The position numbers were made by a program, and so were the translations under genes. The notes beneath the pieces were generated by a model that was not told where the DNA came from, searched no databases, and saw only the letters and a list, made by a program, of their open reading frames with translations. A stretch of 64,000 nt of DNA, from positions 2,356,001 to 2,420,000 of the forward strand of contig NC_019678.1 in assembly GCF_000316665.1 (NCBI RefSeq), read 5' to 3'. Shown one piece after another: positions 54,447-63,727 of this stretch (its first letter is position 1; each line of letters starts with the position of its first letter). Source of the stretch: Rivularia sp. PCC 7116 (GTDB lineage: Bacteria > Cyanobacteriota > Cyanobacteriia > Cyanobacteriales > Nostocaceae).

Positions 54447-54833
54447 GTACTTTTATAATTGGTCTAAATAATTCATTTAGACCTCAACTATTAATATACA
54501 AGAAAATATTTTAAAAAATAATTACTTAAATATAATAATGAAAAAAAATATCACAATCTTTCTTAAGGTATTGACATATTTTCAAGAGTTGAGATATTTG
54601 AGTTTAAAGTCTAATAATATTAGCGATATCCAACCGCCTTACGAAATTAACAGGGAGCATCCCAATGGCGGCAAAAAGCCCGCAGTGTCTTATGTAGTAT
54701 CTACCCATATTTTTATTAATTCTAAATCCATAGAGAATCGCCACTAATAGCTCCAAATTTCAAGCATCACTCATACCACACATTCCTTGATTTATAATGT
54801 TTCTAGCTGCGCGAAGGCAATTATTTTTCTCCC
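54447..54833. other. Intergenic region containing an LRR remnant and repeat end
   Basis: About 390 bp: AT-rich DNA, a single degraded LRR (see separate entry) and the right end of the 6009-6228 element in reverse orientation (54653-54695). Confidence 0.6.
54568..54651 (+). pseudogene. LRR gene remnant cut by a repeat element
   Basis: A frame reading LTYFQELRYLSLKSNNISDIQPPYEI has one recognisable LRR. It breaks at GGGAGCATCCC, the terminal repeat of the element seen at 6009-6228. It is best read as a third, truncated LRR paralogue. Confidence 0.55.
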
Positions 54834-55538
54834 ATGCTCAATTCCCAAAACTTGAAAAATTCCACAACTAAATACCGTCGATATCTATTTGAATTCCTCG
54901 GCAGCAAACGCTATTCCCGTCCCTATCGTCGTGGAGTTGGCAGCATAATCGAAAAATATTTATCCGAAAATGGCTTTTTTATTGAAGCAGGAGCAAATAA
55001 CGGTTTCTCCGAAAGTAATACTTATTATTTAGAAAGATTTAGAAACTGGAAAGGAATTTTAATCGAACCAATTCCCCATCTTTACCAAGAATGCGTCAAA
55101 GAAAGACAAAAATCGCAAGTTTTCAACTGTGCTTTAGTATCTCAAGATTTCTCAGATAGCGAAATTGAAATGATGTACGGACATACCATGTCTCTTGTAA
55201 AAGGTGCTTTTGATGATGAGAATATAGAATCCGAACGGGTTGCTTTTGCCGGAAGAAAGTTGGGTTTTACTCCTTACACAATCAAAGTACCTGCTCGAAC
55301 TTTAACTTCTATCTTAGATGAAGCGAATGTAGGTAAAATAGATTTCTTCTCTCTCGATGTAGAAGGTTTTGAATTAAATGCTTTGCAAGGATTGGATTTT
55401 GAAAAATATCGACCCGAATTTATGCTCGTTGAATGTCTCAACGAACAATCTTTTCAAGAAATTGAAGCTTATATCGCCGATTACTACGATTTATTTGAAA
55501 AAGCTTCGCAAGTTGATTATTTATTTAAAATTAAATAA
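54834..55538 (+). CDS. FkbM-family methyltransferase
   Basis: A 234-residue S-adenosylmethionine-dependent methyltransferase. The motif GFFIEAGANNGFSESNTYYLE holds the SAM-binding glycine loop near residue 45; IDFFSLDVEGFELNALQGLDFEKYRPEFMLVECL near 170 is the FkbM signature. FkbM enzymes O-methylate sugars, polyketides or other molecules; the substrate is unknown. It is the only such enzyme in this part of the window. Confidence 0.9.
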   Translation: MLNSQNLKNSTTKYRRYLFEFLGSKRYSRPYRRGVGSIIEKYLSENGFFIEAGANNGFSESNTYYLERFRNWKGILIEPIPHLYQECVKERQKSQVFNCALVSQDFSDSEIEMMYGHTMSLVKGAFDDENIESERVAFAGRKLGFTPYTIKVPARTLTSILDEANVGKIDFFSLDVEGFELNALQGLDFEKYRPEFMLVECLNEQSFQEIEAYIADYYDLFEKASQVDYLFKIK

Positions 55539-55724
55539 TAAAATTGAAGGTAATTTTGTAAATAATTATTAAATAAATAAAATCTCTGTTTTACTGTGAA
55601 TGTAGAGAACTTACTATGACAGGTTTTTATCTAAAATTTTCTAATAGTGTGTATAAGCGTAAATTTTCCGTAAGTAGATACTCCTAAATTGAAAAATAAA
55701 GAAAGTAATACTATTGATAAAATT

Positions 55725-57494
55725 ATGGTTTCCACAAAAAATACAGTAAAACCGAGATTTGAAGGCTTTTATATAGAAATGGTGATGCCTGACTTGCAAG
55801 ATAGATGTCAGGAGGTTGTTTCTGAAGTACTTGGTGAAGATTGGGATATTAAAGCCATTGGCGACAACTTGACCGAATTTGAAGTGTTGCTTGAAGATGA
55901 TGCGCTATCGGTAAAACAAGCTTGGGATAAGACTTACGAGTTGCGATCGCGACCTGGTGTAGTTGATGTGGAGCCGTTGTTTGCAGTTCCGGTAAGGGAG
56001 TTTAAGCAATTAGAAAGCAGGGAGCAGAAAGCAGGGGGAGAGGAATCCAAATCTCTTTGGGATATCCTAATTTCGTTATTAAGTCAATTATTAGATTTGT
56101 TTTCTGGTTCGGGTGTAGAAACTGGACTTTCGACTAATAATGTAGATTGGGTTTTAAAGGAATTAAAAGTTTTACAAGCCTGGGAGAAGTATTTTCCCGA
56201 TCCAAATAAGTTGCCAGGACACGGGGTTATAATTGCTCATCCAGATACCGGATATACGACACATCCAGAAATTGAAGATAATTTGCTGTTGGAGCAAGGT
56301 TATGATTTCCTTGGTTCCGACGAAGATGAAACGGACCCCTTAGAAAAGTCGGATCGGGAATTAGTTAATAATCCCGGTCATGGAACCTTGGCAGCTAGCG
56401 TCATGATAAGTCCGCCCAAAGCGCAGGGTAATTACGATAATAATAAGTACGTTACAGGGGTGGCTCCCGGTGCAAAATTGGTACCGCTACGAATAACTTA
56501 TTCGGTGGTACTTTGGAGCAATCATAATTTAGCCAAAGCGATTGAATATGCGGCGGATAAAGGTTTTCATATAATTTCTATTTCACTAGGAGCAGGTTTT
56601 TATAATAAGCGATTGCGGACTGCCATCCTTTACGCGCAAAAACGGGGTGTAATAATCGTTGCGGCATCGGGTACCTGGGTTCCCTTTGTGGTATTTCCTG
56701 CTGCTTATGATGAAGTCATTGCGGTTGGCGGCAGTACGGTTAATCGTAAGATTTGGATAGGTTCTCCCCGTGGGAGAAAAGTCGATGTTTCAGCACCGGG
56801 GAAAGGAGTATGGTATGCGAGAACTGTCAAGGAAAACGAACAATTAGTCTATAAGATTCAGCAGGGTTCCGGTACTTCGTTAGCTACACCATTAGTTACG
56901 GGTGTGGCAGCATTATGGTTGTCTTACCACGGTAGGGATAATTTGATTCGTCGTTATGGTGCGGAGAAAATCCCGTTTATATTTAATCAACTTTTACGAG
57001 AAACTTGTGATGTTCCTCCCAATTGGAAGCCAAATAGATATGGTGCCGGTATCGTAAATGCTCAAAGATTGTTAGATGCACCGTTACCAGACAACGTCAA
57101 TCGTTCGGTGATTCCGCCAGCTTTTGCATTGCAGCAACATACTCCAGTAGAAAGTGGGGAAATGGAAACTTTTGCTCATATGTTTGAATCTGTTGACTTG
57201 GATATTAATTCTTTAAAATCGAATCTTGCACAGTTAATGCAAAGTAGCGAGAGGGAATTACCGAAAAAATTAAAAGAAGTCGGACAGGAATTAGCTTTTT
57301 GCTTTGCTGCAAATGGGGAATTGTATGAAAAATTTGCCGCATCTTTGAATAGGGATAATGATAAGCAGCAACAGCCACAAACTAGAGAATTTCAGACTTT
57401 AGTACCTGCAAATGCCGATTCTAAAAGTGAAATGCGAGAAATGTTGTTAAATTCCGGTGTCTCGGAAACTTTGAATCATAAATTAAGGAATTAG
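55725..57494 (+). CDS. Intracellular-type subtilisin-family protease
   Basis: A 589-residue S8 peptidase without a signal peptide. Residues 1-115 form a propeptide-like region (GFYIEMVMPDLQDRCQEVVSEVLGEDW). The catalytic domain has Asp174 (AHPDTGY), His219 (GHGTLA) and Ser385 (GSGTSLATPLVTGVAALW). The C-terminal 120 residues are helical (DINSLKSNLAQLMQSSERELPKKLKEVG) and unique. The start is the ATG at 55725; an upstream in-frame TTG is less likely. Residues near 100-112 (ESREQKAGGEES) come from a GCAGGGAGCAGAAAGCAGGGGGAG-type repeat. The giant vWA protein gene is next. Target unknown. Confidence 0.87.
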   Translation: MVSTKNTVKPRFEGFYIEMVMPDLQDRCQEVVSEVLGEDWDIKAIGDNLTEFEVLLEDDALSVKQAWDKTYELRSRPGVVDVEPLFAVPVREFKQLESREQKAGGEESKSLWDILISLLSQLLDLFSGSGVETGLSTNNVDWVLKELKVLQAWEKYFPDPNKLPGHGVIIAHPDTGYTTHPEIEDNLLLEQGYDFLGSDEDETDPLEKSDRELVNNPGHGTLAASVMISPPKAQGNYDNNKYVTGVAPGAKLVPLRITYSVVLWSNHNLAKAIEYAADKGFHIISISLGAGFYNKRLRTAILYAQKRGVIIVAASGTWVPFVVFPAAYDEVIAVGGSTVNRKIWIGSPRGRKVDVSAPGKGVWYARTVKENEQLVYKIQQGSGTSLATPLVTGVAALWLSYHGRDNLIRRYGAEKIPFIFNQLLRETCDVPPNWKPNRYGAGIVNAQRLLDAPLPDNVNRSVIPPAFALQQHTPVESGEMETFAHMFESVDLDINSLKSNLAQLMQSSERELPKKLKEVGQELAFCFAANGELYEKFAASLNRDNDKQQQPQTREFQTLVPANADSKSEMREMLLNSGVSETLNHKLRN

Positions 57495-58572
57495 GAATTG
57501 TAACTGTAGAGATTGATATATAACGTCTCCCAAAGTTGAACGGGAAAACGAATGGTAAAAATGAGGAAGAAGGGGTGGTAGCACTTCACCACATAAGTTA
57601 TGAGGGGTAAAGCATTGTTTGTACCTAAAGTCTGAAACCCTTAATATTTGGCGCTAACGCGCAGAGTCTCCCCGAGGGAGATAGTAATCCCAGTTGCTGT
57701 GATGAGCCGCACATAAAGGTGAACGCGCTCATGCTTGGTTTCACTCCGTTGCACTCGCTGCGGAGATTGTGTAATTAATTATGTTCGCTTACTTCTTTGC
57801 ATATTCTTATAAAAGAATAGACAAATAGCTATATAACTGTTGATAAACTATTTAGTAAAAGCAGTTTTAATATTCTTTTGTCATCCTCCTTTTTGAATAC
57901 TTAACAAATCGTAGCTCAACAAAATCTCATATACAAAACCTCCTTTAATACAGCTAAATCCTTGTTTCTATAGGGCTTTTACTTACATAGTAGTTATAAA
58001 TGATTGAACAATTAAATCAAAATGATACTGGTTATAAAATTATTGAATGTAGCAATATTACTTTTTATTTACAAAGCAAAAATAGTTGATATCCCTGAAA
58101 TAACTGTAGGTTAAGGAATAATTATAATTTAATTTTATCTTTATAAACTAATTTATGAATCCTGTTATACAATAACCTTAGTAAACGAAATTACTTAGAA
58201 GTAAAGTAGTTTAGTTTGGGGGAAAAATAGTTTTATCAGAAAAATATTACCAGTGGCGATAATATAATCGCTGCAATTGTTGGGCGTAAAAATAAATTCC
58301 GAATCTAGTTATTACAAAGCCTTTGACAGAGCTTAAAGGATGTTTGAAAAGTATTTAAAACTTAGTCCCTATTAAATAAAAGTCCGCATTGTGGTTTGAA
58401 TCCCTATTCATTTTTTTGGATGAGGGTTGGATTTTAGTATGGATTGGGGATAAATCTACTTTTCAAACAATCATTAAGGAAAAGGATTTGTAATAAAAGT
58501 GTTTGTACAACATGAGCGTAGAACCAATGTATACGTTATTAAAATCCATAACTGCAAACAGGGATATGGGAT
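57495..58572. other. Long intergenic region between subtilase and giant vWA gene
   Basis: About 1.08 kb. It includes a GC-richer block at 57650-57760 of repeat-like DNA (GCGCTAACGCG, CTCCCCGAGGGAG), AT-rich DNA, and a MITE-like element at 58341-58469. No gene supported. Confidence 0.6.
58341..58469. mobile_element. 129-bp MITE-like element with 13-bp inverted ends
   Basis: TGTTTGAAAAGTA (58341-58353) and TACTTTTCAAACA (58457-58469) are exact inverted copies. There is no gene inside. A similar left end lies at 37985. Confidence 0.72.
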
Positions 58573-61500
58573 ATGAATCTATTTAATTTCGATCGTAAAA
58601 AAAGAGGTCAAAGTATGACTCAGGGCAGCAGCAGTAAGAAGGTGGATTTGGTTATTGTTATCGATACCAGCCCTTCAATGAGAGATGAAGCTAGGGATTT
58701 GAGTAAAGCTGCTGAAGCTGCGATTAAGACAGCTAAATCTAGCTGTCCGTCGGATTTGAGGGTGACTTGGCTTGGTGTGGAAGGGGTTTGGAAAGGAACC
58801 AAATTTAATCAAACTATTAGAGATTATTTGACTGGTACTTGTAAAGTATCTGAGTCTCAACTCCGTGGTAGAAGGAGGGGAGAATTAAAATCGGCAGGAG
58901 CGCAGGAAGATGCTGCTAGAGCTATAGATGATATCTCCAGTTTATTTAATTGGAGAGAAGGAGCTTCCAGAGCAATTTTCTATTCTGGTGATGAAGCTCT
59001 TGAAGGTGGTGGAAGTAAAACCGAAAAGGCTGATATTGAAGCTGCTGATTTAGCTATTGAGAAAGCCTTAGCTAATCAAGTTACCGTTCACACCTTTTTT
59101 GGAACTTCTAAAAGCAAGCATCAGGAAGGAGTTAAGCAGGAGTACGCCAGAGTTGCGAATTCTACCGGAGGACAGTTTTTTACAGATAAAGATTTAACTG
59201 GTGGTTTTGCCAAGATTTTGGAAAAGGTTATTTGTGGAAGCTGTAATTCTCAAATTACTCCAGGAACTGTTTTTGTTCAGGATTGTTTAAATAATCAAGT
59301 TAGCAAGCTATATACCTTAGATTTAGCTTCAGGTAAAACTAATTTTATCGGTGAAATGACCACCGAAGTTGCCGATATCGCTTTTGTCGGTTCTCAACTT
59401 TACGGACTTGATTTAGAAAACGGTAAATCTGTTTTAGTCAAAATCGATTTTAATACCGGACATTGTGAAACTGTTGGTAATTTAGGTTTTGCTGCTTCTG
59501 GTTTAGCTTATGACGCTCTTTCTCAGACTTTATACGCGACAACTGCCAAACAGTTAATTGAAGTAGACATCAATACCGGTATTGGTAAATCGGTATTGAA
59601 GGTAGCGAATCAAGCATATAACTGTGGTGAAGTTGCTTTTAGTAATGATGGCGAGATTTATATCACCTTAATTGGTTACGACAAGAAGAAGCTGTTAGCC
59701 AAATGTAATTTAACAGCAGGTACCGTTAACCATATTGGCGATATCGGATTCCCCGATATCGGAAGTTTAGAATTTGTCGGAGATACCTTATATGGTGTGA
59801 CTGGCAACTTCTTCAATTTAGGAAAAGACGGGCAAGTAATTCGCATCGATACCAAGACTGGTAAAGGAACTTTAGTTAGCACAACCGAACCTAAAGGGCG
59901 TTGGGCTGGAATGAGCGTTTATCAACCCGCAGCAAAGGTAAATACTCAAAAGTCTCAGACTGTAATTTCTACTAGCGATCGCAATAAGGAAGAGAAGGTT
60001 GCTTCTCAATCAACTCAAACTCAAACTCAACCTCAAAAGGAGCCAGCAATGAGTGTATTAACCATAGACACCAAAGAAAACTGCTATGTAATTGACCCCG
60101 GTCAAATGAATAACTTGCAGCAGAATGTTGCAAATTCCTTCACTTTAGATAAAGGTGTTTACGACATTAACATTGCTAGCGGTAGCTATAAGTATGCCAA
60201 AACCAAAAACGAAGGAGAACCTTTTGTTTTACTTTGGGTATATGGAGAGAATGGTGCAACATTTGTCAACCAAAATACAGGATTTGAAACAGGTGCTACC
60301 TGGACAACTTTAAATGGTTACGACAATCATTTGAAGTTAGAAGTTAAGCAAAAAGCGGTAATTTGTGGATTGTTCTTCGATGTTAATAACAGTGAAAACA
60401 ACGGCTCTGTCAAGCTTTCCATTGCCAGCAACAAACCATATTTTAATCCTCAAGAATTAACAATTGGCAGTAAAGAAAATTGTTATATCTTGAATGAAAA
60501 TTATTTATCCAGTCTTAAGCAATCGGGTAAAAATTTAGTTGAATTAACACCCGGAAACTATAAAATCAGAATTCAGTCAGGAAATGCTAGTTACTGGTCG
60601 GATGAGAAAAAATTCGATTTAGAACCCTGGGCTTTGATTTGGGCTAAAGGAGGCAAATTCACCACAAAATTAGCTGGTGTTGAAGTAGAAGAAAGCTGGT
60701 GTTCGTTAAACGGTTTGAAAGATGAAATTGTTTTAGAAGTCAAAGAAAAAACTTCTATCACTGGATTCTTTTTCGATACATATAAAGAAGATAACGAAGG
60801 CAAAATTGTTTTAGCAATTGAACCAATTAATACAGCAGAACTAAATAATAAAAAGCAGCAGCTACAACAACAAGCGCAATTCATTACAAGTAGCGCGGGG
60901 AAAACAAACGGTAGTACTAAAACTAAAACTACTACCAACGGTAACGGTGGCAAGACTACAACTACAACCACAACAACCGTAACTGCTGGTGGTAACGGTG
61001 GTAACAGCAACAACATTGAATATAATTTCCGTATTGACGAAGCTCAAATGGAAAAAATGTGGCAGAAAATGGCAGCCAACATTGAAAAATCTGTTACCGT
61101 CAAAGGCGAACAAGACGATAAACAAGCAGCATACCACTGGGATAATTTAGAAAAATGGTTGCTTAAAGGCTATCAATCCCAAGCCAAAGACTTATCAATG
61201 CAGGTAGCCAAAGTCGAATTTATGACTAAAGCGCTATCCCAACAAATGGAAGATAACTTCAATCAAAACTTCCAAGCTTGGGCAGGTCATTTCGACCAAC
61301 GCATGAACGACTTGATGAACGGTAGACTCAACCAACTAATCGAAGAAAGAGTTAACACCAGAATTCAAGACAGAACTCAGGAAATCAAAAACGAAGTTGT
61401 TCAACAAATGAACAACGACTTAGAAAAGCGAGTAAATTCCTTATTAAACGTCAACCTGGCAAATAAAAATCAGGAATTAAAGAATCAAGTCGCTCAACAG

Positions 61501-62688
61501 TTGCAGCAGGAAATGGAAAAGCGGATTGATTCGGTAGTTAACGTCAAAGTTTCCAATCAAACCCCGCAAATCAATAACTTAATTGTTCAGCAAATAGAAA
61601 CCGACATCGATAAACGCATCAACGACGTAGTAAAAGTAAACATGGCGAATCATAACCAAGAGATTCGCAATCAACTATCCGAGCAAATCGGTAAAGATAT
61701 GGACGGACGTATTGATTCGGTAGTTAATCTCAAAATTACCGACCAAAGCCAGAATATCAAGAACATGGCAGTTCAACAAATGCAATCGGAAATCGATAAA
61801 CGAGTTGAAGCCATGACTAACTTGAAACTGAATGACTTCGGTAAAGAAATCAGCGATCGCCTGACTCAGCAAGTAAACAAAGATATTGACGGACGCATTG
61901 ATTCGGTAGTTAATCTCAAAATTACCGACCAAAGCCAGAATATCAAGGACATGGCAGTTCAACAAATGCAATCGGAAATCGATAAACGAGTTGAAGCCAT
62001 GACTAACCTAAAGCTGGGTGACTTCGGTAGAGAAATCGGCGATCGCTTAACTCAACAAGTCAACAAAGATATTGACGGACGCATAGAATCCGTAGTTAAC
62101 TTAAGAATTGCCGACCGCGACCAAGGAATCAAAAACTTAGTAATTCAACAAGTCCAAGGAGACATCGACAATCGCATCAACGCCGTAGTCGATAGAAAAA
62201 CAGATGATAACGTTCGCGGAATAGTTGATAACGCATTTAAGGATATTGATAACCGCATCAACGTCAACTTTGACAATAAAATTCTCAACTTCCGCGACGA
62301 TGTAAACTCCATAGTTGACAACAAACTATCCGAAAACGTTGGTGCTATCAAACAGAATCTGCTTGGTGACATCAAAAACCAGCAATTCTTCATCGACATG
62401 CAGTCAATCAAAGCCGAAGTAGAAAACTTCTACTCCCGCTTAGGACAATTTGAAACCCAACTGTATCGTCGAATCAACCAAGGAGACACCGAACTTTACA
62501 ACTGGACACTCGAACAACTAGTAGCACTACAAGGATGCTTAACAGATAGACAAGCACTAGTAAAAATGTTTGAAAACTTCAGCACAGAATTAAAACAACA
62601 ATTAGACTGTGCCGATTGCGTAGATCCCCAAAGATTTACCCCCTTCAAAGCAAACGTGCAGACATCTCAATTACCTGAATCTAAATAA
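58573..62688 (+). CDS. Giant vWA / beta-propeller / repeat coiled-coil protein
   Basis: A 1371-residue protein, not matched by a family I know as a whole. In order: a vWA domain (residues about 23-215, MIDAS DTSPS at 31-35); a propeller-like region of YxLDLxTGKxxxIG repeats (about 225-465); two related beta-sandwich-like repeats of about 125 residues (500-620 and 630-760, each starting TIxxKENCYVI and with FFFD); a Thr/Gly/Asn-rich linker (about 775-815); and about 480 residues of amphipathic repeats (KDIDGRIDSVVNLKITD) that should form a long coiled coil. A short tail has two Cys (CADC). No signal peptide. An internal start at Met15 is possible. I infer a cytosolic scaffold or sensor; no function is known. 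Confidence 0.85.
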   Translation: MNLFNFDRKKRGQSMTQGSSSKKVDLVIVIDTSPSMRDEARDLSKAAEAAIKTAKSSCPSDLRVTWLGVEGVWKGTKFNQTIRDYLTGTCKVSESQLRGRRRGELKSAGAQEDAARAIDDISSLFNWREGASRAIFYSGDEALEGGGSKTEKADIEAADLAIEKALANQVTVHTFFGTSKSKHQEGVKQEYARVANSTGGQFFTDKDLTGGFAKILEKVICGSCNSQITPGTVFVQDCLNNQVSKLYTLDLASGKTNFIGEMTTEVADIAFVGSQLYGLDLENGKSVLVKIDFNTGHCETVGNLGFAASGLAYDALSQTLYATTAKQLIEVDINTGIGKSVLKVANQAYNCGEVAFSNDGEIYITLIGYDKKKLLAKCNLTAGTVNHIGDIGFPDIGSLEFVGDTLYGVTGNFFNLGKDGQVIRIDTKTGKGTLVSTTEPKGRWAGMSVYQPAAKVNTQKSQTVISTSDRNKEEKVASQSTQTQTQPQKEPAMSVLTIDTKENCYVIDPGQMNNLQQNVANSFTLDKGVYDINIASGSYKYAKTKNEGEPFVLLWVYGENGATFVNQNTGFETGATWTTLNGYDNHLKLEVKQKAVICGLFFDVNNSENNGSVKLSIASNKPYFNPQELTIGSKENCYILNENYLSSLKQSGKNLVELTPGNYKIRIQSGNASYWSDEKKFDLEPWALIWAKGGKFTTKLAGVEVEESWCSLNGLKDEIVLEVKEKTSITGFFFDTYKEDNEGKIVLAIEPINTAELNNKKQQLQQQAQFITSSAGKTNGSTKTKTTTNGNGGKTTTTTTTTVTAGGNGGNSNNIEYNFRIDEAQMEKMWQKMAANIEKSVTVKGEQDDKQAAYHWDNLEKWLLKGYQSQAKDLSMQVAKVEFMTKALSQQMEDNFNQNFQAWAGHFDQRMNDLMNGRLNQLIEERVNTRIQDRTQEIKNEVVQQMNNDLEKRVNSLLNVNLANKNQELKNQVAQQLQQEMEKRIDSVVNVKVSNQTPQINNLIVQQIETDIDKRINDVVKVNMANHNQEIRNQLSEQIGKDMDGRIDSVVNLKITDQSQNIKNMAVQQMQSEIDKRVEAMTNLKLNDFGKEISDRLTQQVNKDIDGRIDSVVNLKITDQSQNIKDMAVQQMQSEIDKRVEAMTNLKLGDFGREIGDRLTQQVNKDIDGRIESVVNLRIADRDQGIKNLVIQQVQGDIDNRINAVVDRKTDDNVRGIVDNAFKDIDNRINVNFDNKILNFRDDVNSIVDNKLSENVGAIKQNLLGDIKNQQFFIDMQSIKAEVENFYSRLGQFETQLYRRINQGDTELYNWTLEQLVALQGCLTDRQALVKMFENFSTELKQQLDCADCVDPQRFTPFKANVQTSQLPESK
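61702..62073 (+). repeat. 186-bp near-identical tandem repeat inside the giant vWA gene
   Basis: Two adjacent 186-bp (62-codon) units starting GACGGACG at 61702 and 61888 are nearly identical over more than 100 bp; a third, diverged unit starts at 62074. The repeat encodes the coiled-coil segment. Confidence 0.88.
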
Positions 62689-63101
62689 ATTAGGTAATCG
62701 GTAATCGGTAATGAGTAATAGCTAATAGAAGAGCAATTCCTAATGTAGAGACGTAGCAATGCTACGTCTCCTTTATTTTGGGTTGTAACGGGAATTGGTA
62801 ATTGGTAATTGGTAATAGTAAATAGAATAAAAATATAAGTATTTATCCTAATCACTCAGGGATTACAAACCCCTGTCTTATAGCAAAAGTTTTATAAATA
62901 GGACTGAAAATAACCTTTAAAATTAACATTCCAAAAATTGTTTAACCTATTACAACAATAAAATTAAATGTAATATTCAAAACCATGAATAAATCAGTAG
63001 AAAGCTAGAATTAAGAGATAATCTGCAAAAACTGAATAAAAAGTGAATATTACTCGAAGCCTCCTCCGCACATCAATCATTTCTTAGAAGGAGAAAAACT
63101 C
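62689..63101. repeat. Repeat and AT-rich region
   Basis: STRR units (62697-62715, 62793-62816), a GAGACGTAGC / GCTACGTCTC palindrome (62748-62770), and a copy of the TATAGCAAAAGTTTTATAAATA repeat (62879-62905) also at 30366-30395. The last 150 bp is AT-rich, with AGAAGGAG just before the next gene. Confidence 0.75.
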
Positions 63102-63479
63102 GTGGTTGCAGTAGTAAGTACCAAGGAACAACTGAAAGAAGCACTCATCAATAAAGCAGAAGAAATCATCGTCGTTGATGCTCAATTAGCTACTGATATC
63201 GGCAAATTCATCGAAAGACTGAGTTTTGCAACAGAAGAAGATTACAAAAATATAGTTACAATTGCTGGTGTTAGTTTAATTATTGGATTTACACTATTAG
63301 CTAATTTAATGGCATTTGGATTTCTAGTAGGATTCAAAATCTTAATTGTTCCAGAAATCATCATGTTTATTATTTTCTTGATTGCATTAGCAATGAAGCT
63401 GAATAATCTACTGAAAAACAATTATGAAATCATCAAAGAAGATGAAGAAGGGTTGTTATTGCGATATAAGTTGAGTTGA
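63102..63479 (+). CDS. Small membrane protein of unknown function
   Basis: A 125-residue protein starting with GTG at 63102, preceded by AGAAGGAGAAAAACTC, a strong Shine-Dalgarno that fixes the start. The soluble N-terminus (residues 1-50) is followed by two transmembrane segments (about 54-76 and 80-103) and a charged C-terminal tail. It has no known family. A terminator follows. It lies on the same strand as the giant vWA gene but 413 bp away, so co-transcription is uncertain. Confidence 0.7.
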   Translation: MVAVVSTKEQLKEALINKAEEIIVVDAQLATDIGKFIERLSFATEEDYKNIVTIAGVSLIIGFTLLANLMAFGFLVGFKILIVPEIIMFIIFLIALAMKLNNLLKNNYEIIKEDEEGLLLRYKLS

Positions 63480-63495
63480 GAAAAAAATCTGTATT

Positions 63496-63528
63496 GAAAA
63501 ACCCGGTTTAAAAACAACCGGTTTTTTT
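63496..63528 (+). terminator. Rho-independent terminator
   Basis: AAAACCCGGTT / AACCGGTTTTTTT stem-loop followed by T-run. Confidence 0.82.
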
Positions 63529-63539
63529 GTGGATATATA

Positions 63540-63640
63540 GCGAATCTCAGTTGAGTACCATACATTCCGTCACCTCACCCCCATCCCCTCTCCTTAACAA
63601 GGAGAGGGGATGGGGGTGAGGTCATATTTGTATTGCACTG
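63540..63640. repeat. Dispersed hairpin repeat related to the 48941 MITE
   Basis: TATAGCGAATCTCAGTTGAG, then CACCTCACCCCCATCCCCTC and its complement GAGGGGATGGGGGTGAGGT. The core hairpin matches the inside of the element at 48941-49080. Confidence 0.75.
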
Positions 63641-63727
63641 AAGTGAAAACCGCAATAATTGCAGGGTGCGGCTAGCATAATTAGTAACGCACTATTACTT
63701 TTAAAATTAAATATATAAATCTCGATT

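Noticed and set aside
60591-61137. Minus-strand frames rich in Val, Leu and Pro in the vWA gene
   Set aside because: Shadow frames of the Thr/Gly-rich linker repeats.
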